DNA from: Lactifluus volemus | Lineage: Eukaryota > Basidiomycota > Agaricomycetes > Russulales > Russulaceae | Reading direction: 5' to 3' | Assembly: GCA_022376515.1 (NCBI GenBank) | Contig: WTXI01000009.1 | Span: 558,001 to 622,000 of the forward strand | Length of the DNA stretch: 64,000 bases | Shown: positions 23,387 to 34,382 of the stretch, in pieces | Layout: each line of letters opens with the position of its first letter | How positions within the stretch are numbered: the first letter of the stretch is position 1 | The notes under the pieces: generated by a model | Database searches by the model: none | What the model saw: only the letters and a program-made list of their open reading frames with translations | Told to the model about the DNA's origin: nothing | Program-made: the position numbers and the translations under genes

Positions 23387-26300
23387 TCAGACCTGAAAGT
23401 GCAAGCCAAGCTCGCGTGCGAGTCGCCCATGCTTCTCGCGGACCAATCCCTTGGTAAATATGTCGGCGACTTGGTCGTCGGTGGGGATGTAGGTGAGGTC
23501 GATGTCGCCGGCGGCGACCCTCTCGCGCAAGAAATGGTGACGCAGGTCGATGTGCTTCGTGCGATCGTGGAACTCGGGGTTCCGAGCGATGGCGATGGCA
23601 GATTGATTGTCCATGTGCAAGATGGTGGGGAGTACAATGTCGAGATTGAGTTCTCGGAGAAGACGTCGGAGCCAGATAGCCTCCTTCGCGGCATACGCGG
23701 CCGCGACATATTCAGCTTCCGTGCTAGACAGTGCGACAGAGGTTTGCTTCTTAGATCCCCAGCTAATAGCACCCCCTCCGAGCATGAAGATGAAGCCGGA
23801 GGTGGATTTTCTGTCGTTGATGTCGCTGGCCCAGTCAGCATCCACGAAACCGCGTAAGGTGATCCCATCTGGAGTTCCGCATCGGAAAGTGAGGCGAAGG
23901 GACGAAGATCCACGCAGATATTTAAAGACACGGTCCAAAGAAAGGAAGTGGGATGAACCAGGTGTGGCGTTGTGTCGCCCAAGGGCCGATACGGCATAGG
24001 AGAGGTCGGGATGTGTGCCAACCATGAGGTACATGAGAGCTCCGACGGCGCTTTGGTAGAGCTTCGCGTCGGATTCGGGCTGTGGTAGCTTGCGAAGGTG
24101 CTTGTTGGTGACGGCGGGTGTTGAGACAGGACGAATGGATGATTTTCCGAAACGTTCAAGGACTTCGTTTGAGTACTTCTCTTGCGAGAGGGAGATCCAC
24201 CCGGCGTCACGATCGCGAGTGACGTGCATGCCGAGGATCCAGCTCAAGTTGCCAAGATCAGTCATTTCATAGTACTGGCAAAGGAGGGCCTTGTCCCGCT
24301 CTATCTCAGCAAGACTGCTGGAGGCCATTGTGATGTCGTCGACGTAGAGCGTGATGATGGAAGTATGAGGGTCGGCGAGACGAATGAAAACAGCGTGGTC
24401 GGACTGTGTGTTTTGGTATCCCATAGAAGTGAGGCGCGCTTTGATGTTCTCATACCAAACGCGTCCACCCTGTTTCGTTCCATAGACGGCTTTGATTAGT
24501 CGCAATACCATGCCATCAGGGATATCAAAACCAGGGGGAGGACTCATAAAAATTTCTTCTTTGAGCGTACCGTTCAAGTATGCTGATTTCACATCCATCT
24601 GATGCAGCTCGAAATCCCTCTCCGCGGCGATCGCAAGGATGGCGTGGAGTGAGGCGAGTTTCGCAACGGGGGCGAAAGTTTCGTCGAAGTCGATGCCTTC
24701 GATCTGTGTGAAACCTTGGGCAACGACTTGAGCTTTGTATTTCTGCACGCTACCATCGGGTCCGCGTTTAACGCGGAACACCCAGTGGCTCCCGACGATT
24801 TTGCGGCCACGGGGGCGAGGTACGATTTCGTAAACGCCCATTTGTTCGAAGGCGATTTGTTCGGTTTCGCACGCGAGTCTCCATTCAGCAGCATCTGGTT
24901 GAGCCATTGCCTCATCGAAAGTGCGCGGGTCACTTCCAATTTCGGTCTCGGCGACAGTAGCGCATACAAGAGATTTGTGCTTATACGAACTTACGTCGTA
25001 GCGGGGGTCATCGTCGCGAGTTGGTGCGCGGGTGGTGCGTTTTGGGCGAGTGCTTGGAGGAGGAGGTGCAAGAGGAGGAATCGCGTGTGACGCGTCATCT
25101 CCTTCGATTGCAGCGTCTCCGTCGTCGTCGTCGTTGTCATCGTCGATTATGACTCGTTCGTGAGTTGGGCCCCCTTCGTCGAATACAACGTCATGAGAGT
25201 AGTATATTTTGCGCGTATCACGGTGGATGAGTTTGAAGGCTTTGTGGTTTGGTGCAAGTCCGATGAAGGTACATTGCTTCGAGTGGAATGATAATTTTGA
25301 GCGATAGTCTTCGGGCACATGCATGTGGGCCTTGCATCCGAAGATCCGAAGGCGCGAGACGTCGGGTTTGTTGCCACTCCAGGCTTCCTCCGGGGTGACA
25401 TTTTGAAGCGAGGCGGAGGGGGAACAATTGTGGAGGATGGCAGTGTACAAGAGTGCGTCATACCAGAAGGATTCGGGGAGATTAGCGTCATTGAGCATTG
25501 CCCGCACCTTGTCCAGTAGGGTGTAGTTCATGCGTTCTGCCACGCCGTTGTGCTCGGACGTGTCAGTGGTTGTGATCTCCTGTCGGATACCTTTCTGCTC
25601 AAAGTAATAAGTGGAGACATTGCCCGTGTACTCTCCTCCGCCATCGGACCTTAGCACCTTAAGTGCTTTCCCAGTTTCGCGCTCAACCCGTGCTACGAAC
25701 ACCTTCAAGCGATGGAGAAGATCGGATTTAAGTTTGAGTCCTGCTACATAGACTTTCCGCGACTTATCATCCGTGAACGTTGCGAAATACTCAAATCCCT
25801 CACGGGAACGAGTCGGGAGTTTGCCGCAAATGTCGGAGAACACACGGCCGAGGACTTCGGTGGTGCGCGTGCTGGTCGATTTCGCGATATCAATGCGGCT
25901 TTGCTTCCCGGCGAGACAGGGCTCGCAGATCGTTGTGACGTCCAGGGCCCTCTCAATAGTCATTCCGTTGACAAGTCCCTTTTTTGCCATTTGCACCACA
26001 GTTCCGACGTTGACATGGCCGAGGCGGTGGTGCCAAGTGGCGAGAGTGGCGGTCAAACTGGCGCTCTCGGAGAGAAAGGCGGTTTCAGTCGGCGGGCGTG
26101 AGTCCTCATCTTCCTGTGGGAAGACCGAAACGTTTGCAATTCGTACTCTCTCCGGGGTGATGGTCTGGATGTCCATTATGTAGAGGTTTGAAGACATTTG
26201 ACCCTGGCAAGTGACGGTGCCAGATTTGTCACGGAGGGAACACGAGGCGTCGCTGAAAAGCAGGCTGGCGCCATGCTGAGCGAGGTACGAAACGGAGAGG

Positions 26301-27919
26301 AGGTTGCCGTGAAGATCAGGCACGAAAAGGACTTCTTGGAAAATGGCCGTTTTCCATGCACCGTTGGCACGCATGCGGACGCGAATGCGACCGATGCCCG
26401 TGGCTAGGATCGAACGAGCGTCTCCAAGGGTGACTTTGATGGGAGTAGAGAGAGGGACGAAGTGTGTGAACCAAGAACGGTTGCACGACATGGTGCGCGA
26501 TGCGCCTGAATCAAGTATCCAGGACTCAAGGAGCAAGCGAGAGTGGAGAGGGTGAGCAGCGTAGAGGAATATTTCCTCGTCAGACTCCGAAGCAATGGCA
26601 ACCTTAGCAGAAGCGGGTGTGGAAGCGGGGGTAGAAGGTGGTGCGGACACGGTAGCTGGCGTTGCCGTCGCAGTCTTTGCTTCCTTCTCCTTTTGAGCTT
26701 TGAGTTTGCGGCACTCACTGACGTCGTGTCCAGTGAAGTTGCAATGAGTACACTTCTTTTTCTGCTGGTCTTTTCGCTTGTTCTGCTCTCCTTTCTTTTT
26801 GTCTTTGTCCGAATCCTTCTTCTCAGCTTTCTTTTTGCCGTCTTTGCCTTTTCGGGTGGCCTTGGCGTAGAAGGCGGCGGCCCCGTCGCCCGATTCACGG
26901 ATACGTGAGTCCTCGTCAGTGAGAATGCGTAGCTTTATATTTTCTGGGGTTTGTTCAGCCGGACTGAGATTATTGAGAATAATTTTTAGCATTCTATGAG
27001 GCGCGGGAAGGGCGTTGGTGATGGCAAGGGCAATTTGTTGGTAAGTGAAGGGAGAGCCCGCTTCGGCGAGATGGTGCGAGGCGTCGATCATGGCATTGAT
27101 TTGCGGCTCGAGGGGTTCAGCATCGTTAAGAGGGGTGCTGAAAAGTCGGGTCATCAACTGGGAAAGTTTATGACTTCCTCGACCTTCGAAGCGGGCGGCA
27201 AGACAATCAAGGCAGTCTTTCGCTGTCTGCACGTGAAAGATGAGATGGGCCGGCTCCCCAGTGAGCGACAACGCAATGAGCGAGAATGCTTGTTGATCTT
27301 TCTCATCCCAGGCAGCGGCTTCAGCCGGAAAGGTCAGGGGATGGGGACGCGGGTCAACAAGAACCGTTAGGAGTTTGTAGCTCCTTAAGACTACTCGCAT
27401 ATGGAACTGCCACACCGCAAAGTTGCTGCCGTCTTGCTCGAGCGGAGGAATGTCGTAGCGCTGTGATATGACGGTCGGTCCAGGCATCGTGGGAGGCAAG
27501 TGAGGCGGCGGAACTAAGGGTGGCATGTTGTGAGCCGGGGGAGCGAAAGGAGGCGGATGAGCTGGCGGAATCATGGGTTGTGGGTGTGCCCATGGGATCG
27601 CGGCCGGACGGTGCACCGGTGGGATCGGAGGGATCGGAGCATGCTGGTGCATGGGCGGGATCGCATAACGCTGAAAGGGCGGAGGTGTACTGGCTGGAGT
27701 ACTAGCCGCCGAGGTTAGGGCAGAGGCGCGACCAAAACCTTGGGAGGAGCCGTAGGCAGAGCCTTGGACGGAGCCGTGGGCTGATCCGTGAATAGAAGCG
27801 TGGACAGAGCCATGGATTGAACCGGCAGGCCCGGCGACATCGTCGTCGTCGGCTGGGTTGAAGAGTTGCGGTGGTGCAACAGGATGCGCAGCGGCTTGTG
27901 CTGCAGCAGCTTGGCTCAT
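23387..27919 (-). CDS. Copia gag-pol polyprotein
   Basis: A single 1510-residue frame without stops encodes all Ty1/copia domains in order. These are a Pro-rich and Gly/Ser-repeat N-terminus; gag with a CCHC zinc knuckle (CTHCNFTGHDVSEC, about residue 388); an aspartic protease with DSGA (about 468); an integrase with the GAG-pre-integrase motif and a D-D-35-E core (RSDGGGEY ... NGVAERMN); a reverse transcriptase with YVDD (about 1192); and RNase H (DADWASD, about 1360, then SSTEAEY). The protein is made as one polyprotein and cut by its protease in a cytosolic particle. The ATG at 27919 follows the 5' LTR after a 60 bp leader. All key residues seen are intact. Confidence 0.96.
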   Translation of the reverse strand: MSQAAAAQAAAHPVAPPQLFNPADDDDVAGPAGSIHGSVHASIHGSAHGSVQGSAYGSSQGFGRASALTSAASTPASTPPPFQRYAIPPMHQHAPIPPIPPVHRPAAIPWAHPQPMIPPAHPPPFAPPAHNMPPLVPPPHLPPTMPGPTVISQRYDIPPLEQDGSNFAVWQFHMRVVLRSYKLLTVLVDPRPHPLTFPAEAAAWDEKDQQAFSLIALSLTGEPAHLIFHVQTAKDCLDCLAARFEGRGSHKLSQLMTRLFSTPLNDAEPLEPQINAMIDASHHLAEAGSPFTYQQIALAITNALPAPHRMLKIILNNLSPAEQTPENIKLRILTDEDSRIRESGDGAAAFYAKATRKGKDGKKKAEKKDSDKDKKKGEQNKRKDQQKKKCTHCNFTGHDVSECRKLKAQKEKEAKTATATPATVSAPPSTPASTPASAKVAIASESDEEIFLYAAHPLHSRLLLESWILDSGASRTMSCNRSWFTHFVPLSTPIKVTLGDARSILATGIGRIRVRMRANGAWKTAIFQEVLFVPDLHGNLLSVSYLAQHGASLLFSDASCSLRDKSGTVTCQGQMSSNLYIMDIQTITPERVRIANVSVFPQEDEDSRPPTETAFLSESASLTATLATWHHRLGHVNVGTVVQMAKKGLVNGMTIERALDVTTICEPCLAGKQSRIDIAKSTSTRTTEVLGRVFSDICGKLPTRSREGFEYFATFTDDKSRKVYVAGLKLKSDLLHRLKVFVARVERETGKALKVLRSDGGGEYTGNVSTYYFEQKGIRQEITTTDTSEHNGVAERMNYTLLDKVRAMLNDANLPESFWYDALLYTAILHNCSPSASLQNVTPEEAWSGNKPDVSRLRIFGCKAHMHVPEDYRSKLSFHSKQCTFIGLAPNHKAFKLIHRDTRKIYYSHDVVFDEGGPTHERVIIDDDNDDDDGDAAIEGDDASHAIPPLAPPPPSTRPKRTTRAPTRDDDPRYDVSSYKHKSLVCATVAETEIGSDPRTFDEAMAQPDAAEWRLACETEQIAFEQMGVYEIVPRPRGRKIVGSHWVFRVKRGPDGSVQKYKAQVVAQGFTQIEGIDFDETFAPVAKLASLHAILAIAAERDFELHQMDVKSAYLNGTLKEEIFMSPPPGFDIPDGMVLRLIKAVYGTKQGGRVWYENIKARLTSMGYQNTQSDHAVFIRLADPHTSIITLYVDDITMASSSLAEIERDKALLCQYYEMTDLGNLSWILGMHVTRDRDAGWISLSQEKYSNEVLERFGKSSIRPVSTPAVTNKHLRKLPQPESDAKLYQSAVGALMYLMVGTHPDLSYAVSALGRHNATPGSSHFLSLDRVFKYLRGSSSLRLTFRCGTPDGITLRGFVDADWASDINDRKSTSGFIFMLGGGAISWGSKKQTSVALSSTEAEYVAAAYAAKEAIWLRRLLRELNLDIVLPTILHMDNQSAIAIARNPEFHDRTKHIDLRHHFLRERVAAGDIDLTYIPTDDQVADIFTKGLVREKHGRLARELGLHFQV

Positions 27920-27979
27920 GCTTCGTGTGATTGGCGACAGCGTGGGTGAAGCTCAGGCGGAGACTCAGGTCTCATAATC

Positions 27980-28363
27980 TGTTAAAGTAAAGCTCAGCGC
28001 GAATAGAAAGAACGCTATTATATTTCGTAGCCGACCTGTTAAAGTAAAGCTATACAGGCATTTTAGTTTATGTAGCTACGAAGAGAAGAGAAGAAAAGGT
28101 GCTCACCTCAGTGCGAATAGAAAGAACGCTGAGGTACTACCGCTTAAGGCGGGGTTTTTATCTTCATATCAAGTGTGCACTATGTGAAGGGTAGCAAAGG
28201 CCCCAGTGGGGTAGAAAGTACTCGAAACCTTTAAAAAAAGGGAATGATATCCCTGCTAAGGTATGAAAGGGAAGGATAAGGGTAAAGTCAAACTTCTTCG
28301 CTGATCTACTGTCCATGGTCCGTGCGCGCCACTTTAGGGCTGGCCAATGTACGTACTCCAACA
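27980..28363 (-). repeat. Copia LTR (5' LTR in element orientation)
   Basis: 384 bp partner of 22996-23379. It carries the promoter side of the element. The minus-strand sequence just inside it (GATTATGAGACC) is the primer-binding position, but I could not assign the primer tRNA. Confidence 0.93.
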
Positions 28364-28368
28364 TTACA

Positions 28369-28536
28369 TTTATCACACTGGACGATCATCTGGCCGCAGG
28401 TAAAGACGGACACAGGTTCTTGATAAGGAATTCGAGCCAAAGACACCGTACGATGACGTCGACGATTTCGTTGTTGACGATGACTTATCGTTCTTTGTTG
28501 AGTGGAAGCTGACAGGAAGTGTGAACACGTCATCAT
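28369..28536 (-). pseudogene. Helitron Rep N-terminal piece
   Basis: The minus-strand frame starting at the ATG at 28536 gives a basic RRRHRTVSLARIPYQEP segment and then CGQMIVQCDKCN. It joins exactly to ALHW at 22990 once the copia element is removed. This matches the N-terminal cysteine-rich part of Helitron Rep proteins. The true start could lie further upstream behind an intron. Confidence 0.7.
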
Positions 28537-28675
28537 TTAAATGAAGTAAAGCGACACCGACAATCATTGCGAGCATGGCGAAGAGAGTGAGAATGGTTTT
28601 CACAGTCAACTTCTTCTTCTTGGTGTAGTCGACAGGACCGACGACGTTCAGAACATTCTGCTTCTGCCTCATCAA

Positions 28676-30609
28676 GTCGCTGCATATTTTATGTTGATAT
28701 CACAATGAAGTCAAAGACGAACAGCTCACAGCAAGAAGAGAACTCATGAGAACGCGTAAATAAGAAACGAAAATGAGCAGATGGATGAGGGCGTGGACCA
28801 CGGAGCGTTAGAAATGATCCAGTGATGATGCAGCACTCAAGTGAGACGTCTTGTTAACCATCGAGCGGCACAAAGCAGATGAATCAGCGTGCTGAGTACG
28901 GAGCGTTAAAGGTGATCCGGTGATGACACAACACTCAAGTCACACATGTCGTTAAAAGTCAAAGAGAGAACGGTTCACGCTCGCACTGTGCGAGGCACCC
29001 AATGAGCAGTGAACCATGTGTTGTCATCTTAACATGGGAAAGATTCACAGTATAAGAAACTACTGTCGAGATCGCGATTGCGATGCGATGACAATTAGTA
29101 AATTACCATAGATTCATTCATTTAGACTTTCAGTACCTAGGCTAGCTAGAGCACTAGTTTAGCATATTTGTGTCCGCAGATGGACTCTCCCGTCTTTATC
29201 TCCTTTAGTATATATGCTTGTCTGGCCTTTAGGGCCTTATATACCTTCTTTAGTACCCAGTAGGCCCCTCAGTTCTCGTGCTGACAGCGCGCGAGTGATA
29301 CTGAGGTGAGGCAACTGTTATTACATAGTCACACACATACTCACCTAAAGTAGCTACTGTTGTCCCTTAGGTGAATACACAGTTCTCGTGCTGACAGCGC
29401 GCGAGTGATACTGAGCTACTGTTGTCCCTTAGGACACCCTCACACTCGCTACATTTGCTATAACTACATAGACAGGACAATGACGAAGTGCGAAAGAGAA
29501 AGCCTGTGAAACATTTCCTTGGTTCCACGATGTAGAGAGCGCAAGTCCTCATTAGGCAGTTCGGAAGCAAGCAGAACACCAAGTATGACGTCATTAGGAG
29601 ATAACACTTGGGGACAGGCCACAGAGGCCCAAAGCTGAACACAATGATTGTGAATGAAGGAAACCGTCAAAATAGGGAGCTGTAAGATAACGAATGAATG
29701 ACAGAACCATCTTCAGCTTGTTGTGGAGCCATGTGCGCCTTGGAGGTACGGAGGCGTTCAGTGACGGTTGATTGGTGCTAGCTGCGTCAAACAGTTGTCT
29801 GAACTGTCTTCAGCCTTCCACCTGTTGATGACCAAGGTCTGCGTGGCGACTGTGTGGAATCATCGCATTCAACACACTGTATCAACAGAAGAAGTTGAAC
29901 GGAGATGTACAGCAGAGAAGAAATCTAACGCACAGAAGAAAGGGGCCAAGTGAGGAACGACCAAATGAGGCAGTTGAGGGGTCCAAAGTCTGCCATCAGT
30001 GATGTCATCCGCAAGAAAGTGCTTTCCCAACTGCCATTTTGAGACAGTACACGTGAGGAGGAGACAGGGGGAGAGAGAGAACACCGAGAGCGACAAAAGT
30101 TGTTGTTCTCGGACGGGAAACAACTGCATTTTTGAGAAAACATGTGAGGAGGAAAGAGGAGGTGAGAGCTCAGCAGAGGAAAGAAACTGGGACGTGATGG
30201 AGCCGAAAGTATTTGTCTGAATTGTACCAGACATTGTAAGTTGTCGAAAACCAAAACAGAGAAAACGATGTGACGAACTGTATCATGAAAGATTAAATTC
30301 TGGCGTTCCGCATCGTCGTGGATGTCAGTGGTGACCTACGATGTCGTGGTCATGAGACACGAAGGATAGCATGGATCAGTCAGCTGATAGAAGCAGATGG
30401 CACCGATCCATAATCCGTCTTCAGCGTGCCACGTGTTGTTGACCAATCACACCCGCAGCCCGCGTTGACTGGTGTTGCCTACCTCAATCAGCTGACTGTC
30501 CCATCTTCGGCCTATCTGTCCCATCTTCGGCCTACCGCCTGCTACAATCGGCATGCCACCTGCTGTCGACCAATCACAGCCCGGCGACAGTCTTCTTTTA
30601 ATATAATAG
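28676..30609. other. Helitron 5' leader region
   Basis: No gene recognised. It holds the 36 bp direct repeats listed next. Near the terminus there is a tandem GTCCCATCTTCGGCCTA duplication and a GACCAATCAC motif repeated at about 30440 and 30578. Confidence 0.5.
29270..29434. repeat. Paired direct repeats in Helitron leader
   Basis: A 36 bp sequence beginning CAGTTCTCGTGCTGACAGCG occurs at 29270-29305 and 29380-29415. A second motif, GCTACTGTTGTCCCTTAGG, occurs at about 29353 and 29415. The pattern suggests a small nested insertion or replication slippage. Confidence 0.7.
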
Positions 30610-30610
30610 A

Positions 30611-31436
30611 TTACAACATCAGGGGACTGCCACCAATCCCAAAAGTGACTGCACCAACACAGACAATGAGAACTTGAACAACACTCCAAGTGTCCAGAAA
30701 CATGGCCTGGATGTGTTTTACTTTGATCTTGTTGTGCTCTTTTGTTTTTCATTCAATTTATCTCTATTTTATGGTCTCAAAGCATGCAAAAAAGGAGCTA
30801 TCATGTCCATGTGATATGCCCCATTTCCTTTTTTGGTCTGTAGCAACTAGCAAGTTCAACAAGATACTGTCTTTGTTTCTACCTTTAAAAACAAATTAAT
30901 GAATGTATTAAATACAGGCAAAAAATGCCCCTTTAAATGTAACAAGTTGCCCCATTCTGTGCCTTCTCATATCTCATGCTCGAAAATCTTCCTAACTTAA
31001 AGCCCCATATCCCTTGTCATACTATATGACCATTGGCAGCTTGAGGAATTTATCTTAAATCCATTAAATCCACTGTAAGAGACGAGCTGATGGAATAAGA
31101 AGTAGACCAGGACCATATCAAGTTCCAGGCATGAGAAAGCCTGAGTTGGAGGGAGCACTGTATTGAACAGTAGCGCCACAATAGTTGTCGCTACGGAATC
31201 ATGGATTAACCATGCATTGATCCGAACAACATGTCGGCGCGGCAATGCCGACAACTGCGTAAGTTGACCGGAGCCGAGCCGAACCGAACATCTACTAACC
31301 ACTAGTACCGGAGTGGATGGGATGCGCAGAAGTCTTCTCAGAAGTCACAACCTAGATTATAAAATCTAGGGGTGCTGGGATAGTAGGAGACCCGGACTAG
31401 GATACCTCCTTTTCTCGTGTCTATCGTGTCTATCAT
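30611..31436. other. Intergenic between Helitron and P450 gene
   Basis: No gene recognised. The last 80 bases hold the P450 promoter. Confidence 0.4.
31358..31364 (+). promoter_or_regulatory. TATA box of the P450 gene
   Basis: TATAAAA lies 79 bases before the start codon. Confidence 0.55.
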
Positions 31437-33505
31437 ATGGCCATCGTCTCGCTAGTGTCCGTCCTCGACCTTTTTGCTGCTTTATGGTTTCTTTCTACTC
31501 TCTGGGCCATCTGGGACTATCGAAGGCGGGGAGGAGTACCCTATCCTCCTGGTCCGCAACCTTTACCTATCATTGGAAATCTTCTCGATATTCCAAAGGA
31601 GTTTTCCTGGCTCGCATATACTTGCCTTTCCCAAAAATATGGTATGATTTTTGTCATCGTAGCAGTTCGTGTTATGATTTCTGTCACAGGGAATATCTTG
31701 TCCTTCCACATTTTTGGGCGGGTCATCGTTGTACTGAATAGTGTCGAAGCCACCAAGGATCTCCTGGAGAAGCATGGGGACATCTGCTCTGATCGCCCCG
31801 AGGTTCCAATCTTTGAGATGTATGTGCTTTTATTAAAGTGCTCGGACCTTCTGAACAACCTGGCACAGGACAGGATGGCAGTGGCTTGTGTCGATTGCTA
31901 GATATGCAGAGCCATATCGCATGGCACGCAAGATTCTTGATCGTGGCCTTCGCCCGGGGGCCGTGGCACAATATCGCCCCATGCAACAGTCTAAGACACG
32001 CATTCTCCTTACTCGATTGTTAGAACATCCGCGTGAGTGGGAAGCACATTTCGAGCTGTGAGCATAGGTGCTTCTCCTTTACATAGCCCATGACCATTGA
32101 CAACTTTTCAGTATGCAAGGCGAACTGATATTAGCTATGACATATGGATACGAACCCCAAGGGCGGACTGACAGGAAGGTCGAGGTTGCCCGGAAGTTTT
32201 CTGACTTTGGATCTGAAGTGGGTCTACCGGGTGCTTTGCTCGTCAATGATATTCCACTTTGTATGTGCCATGTCATATTTCAATGCGGGCGGAATTTTGT
32301 TCACGATCACAATTATAGTGCGTCACATCCCCTCTTGGCTACCTTGGTTGAGTTACAAGCCACTTGCTCGTTTAGGCTATGATTTAGGACAGGAGACCAT
32401 GCATGAACCCATTCGTTTCGTCAGAGAAAGCATGGTGAGCGAATATTTTGGGTGTCCGCATTCGTCCGAAGAGCACATCGTGTTCCATCTTTCTAGCTTG
32501 ACGGCACAGCGAAACCTTCACTCGCTCTCGAAAATCTACAAGAGGCGGAGAAACTAAGTGGGTCAGAACGCAAGAGGACTGAGGAAACGATCGCGGGTGC
32601 CTTAGGGTCGATGTATGCAGGTCAGTACTTATTGGTGCGTGAATGTTTGACTGACATCATTTTCTGTAGCCGGGGCTGATACGGTGCGTTAGATTAGAAA
32701 TCTTAAACAAAGCTAACCTTTTAGCTCTATATTCTCGCTTTCTAGACAGTTGCGGCTCTCATGTCACTTCTCTTAGCTACTTTGCTCTACCCTGACGTAC
32801 AGAAGAGGGCACAGGAAGAACTTGATGCTGTCACAGGACGAGAGCGGCTTCCAACTTTTGAGGATCGATCGAGGCTACCATTTGTCGATGCGGTATGCAT
32901 GGAAGTCCTGAGGTGGAGACCCGTGGTCCCTTTGGGTGCGTCCATCTAATGGCCAGTCACTCGTCTGGGACATCTGATGTCTGTATCACCGGTAGCTGTC
33001 CCTCACGCGACCACAGAAGACATCGTCTACAAGGGCTACTTTATCCCGAAAGGTGCGTACTTTAACTCGAAAATCTATTCCCGTATTTATTGGTGCATGC
33101 TATAAGGCGCGTTGGTGATCGGAAATGCATGGTGGGTCGCCTTTATCTGGTACCGAAACCAGCGCCAGTGCCGATTGCTGTCTATCCAGGGCAATCTTGC
33201 ATGACCGTTCTGTGTATCCGGAGCCAGACGCCTTTAAACCTGAGCGGTTCCTCAATCCGAATGGGAGCTTGAGGGAGGATCCGATATTACTATCAACATT
33301 TGGTTACGGAAGACGTATCTGTCCTGGGAGACATTTTGTCGATGCGACGTTGTTCATCACTGTCGCGTCTTTGTTTTCGGTTTTCAGCATCCAAAAGGAG
33401 CAGGGCTCAGAGGCAGAGCCCTTTACTTACAGCTTTACGGGCTCGATCGTGAGGTATGGTTATATCCTTCAGAGAGGGACAGGCATCTTATTGAACCTCC
33501 TGTAG
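31437..33505 (+). CDS. Cytochrome P450 monooxygenase, OrdA-like
   Basis: Predicted microsomal P450 that hydroxylates small lipophilic substrates with a P450 reductase partner. Its 11 exons are 31437-31641, 31690-31819, 31869-32057, 32112-32260, 32319-32434, 32497-32620, 32670-32683, 32746-32935, 32996-33052, 33107-33131 and 33190-33505, encoding 504 residues. Visible features are an N-terminal membrane anchor (residues 1-25) followed by a PPGP hinge, the I-helix AGADTT (about 305-310), EVLR of helix K (about 362), PERF, and the heme loop FGYGRRICPG with Cys444. Exon 7 is only 14 bp. All junctions keep frame. The last 20 residues do not look like the usual C-terminus, and another short intron near 33456 is possible. 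Substrate unknown. Confidence 0.88.
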
Positions 33506-34382
33506 TCGTCCAAATGCATTCCCGTGTTCCATCAACCCCAGAGATAAAAGGGCAGAAGAGCTTATTCTTGCCGACACCATGGCACGTTGACTTATCGAGG
33601 TGATCTGTCTCATTTCATTTCAACTATCTCATAGAATCTGTATTCGACATGATTCAAGTTTACACAGTACCTTGGTCTGACGTGTCATTAGAAACTTATA
33701 AACTAACAGGTGATCGACGATGAAGGTTCTACTTCACCACGCAAAGTGGAAATGTGCTTACATGTTACCGAAACGACAACTACTAAGCGTCTTTTGGTTT
33801 CTGAGTCCCTACAGCTACAAAGCAAAGGGCCAGAATGGGACTTTGAACTCAGGCGCGGAGAGACGTCAAAGTCGAAAAGCCTGAGCTGGTGTCTGCAGAC
33901 CATCGATATGCTATTCGAGGCCGTGAAGTTTGTCCTTACCAGCAACGCGGTATCACGAAAGCAGATACTACCGAGTCAATTAGGCGACCATTAGGCCGAA
34001 TTATTTGATCTGAAGAGCCATGTTTATAACTTCAATTTTTTCCCTGGCCTTTGGAGGTTTACTCAAGCCATCACAATCAATAGAATTGTCCCTGAGACGG
34101 CACTCTGGAAGAATAAATCGAGGTCGTCATGACGCTGGCTTCTCGATTGGTAACGTGATGTGAAATTACTTCGACCCCGCAACAGGGTTTACAGGGAGTC
34201 TCGTGTGACCACTAGCCGATACTCAGGGCCTCAGGCCGTAGCCTAGGTCTTGTTCGACAACGGAATGATGAAGGAAATATCTAAAAAGGTTACGCGTATT
34301 TCACATTCACTTCGCCAGAGTCATTCGCCTCCGGTCAAATCGGAAAACCAATTTCCAAAGACATTGAACAACGGGGTCTTAG
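33506..34382. other. Intergenic
   Basis: No gene supported; only short frames without recognisable similarity. Confidence 0.4.

Larger units (their letters stand above)
22996..28363 (-). mobile_element. Ty1/copia LTR retrotransposon, complete and young
   Basis: Two 384 bp LTRs (TGTT...AACA) flank one open polyprotein gene on the minus strand. A purine-rich tract (GAGGGGGTG) lies directly before the 3' LTR, at 23380-23395 on the plus strand. A 5 bp duplication flanks the element. The LTRs differ at two positions only (23128/28112 and 23187/28171), so the insertion is recent and possibly still competent. Confidence 0.95.
22991..28368. repeat. 5 bp target-site duplication (TTACA) of the copia element
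   Basis: TTACA is present at 22991-22995 and 28364-28368. The flanks rejoin the Helitron Rep reading frame (QCDKCN then ALHW), which confirms the insertion site. Confidence 0.92.
11273..30610 (-). mobile_element. Helitron, full-length boundaries, nested with three later insertions
   Basis: Both ends are readable on the minus strand. The 5' end begins TCTATTATATTAA at 30610 and is preceded by host A. The 3' end has the hairpin CCCGTGC-GGA-GCACGGG, then six bases, then CTAG ending at 11273, followed by host T. Insertion between A and T without target duplication is the Helitron rule. Inside are a Rep/helicase gene (28536 down to 16645) and an accessory gene (12015-13100). Two TIR elements and one copia element are inserted into it. 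Subtracting these leaves about 8.6 kb of Helitron. The interrupted and stop-containing Rep gene means this copy cannot move by itself. Confidence 0.88.

Noticed and set aside
23350..27718. Numerous plus-strand frames opposite the copia polyprotein
   Set aside because: Shadows of the real minus-strand gene in its antisense frames.
28373..28675. Minus-strand frame with an apparent membrane segment
   Set aside because: It overlaps the Rep N-terminal frame in another register and runs into the copia LTR. The Rep frame is supported by the joined motif across the insertion.
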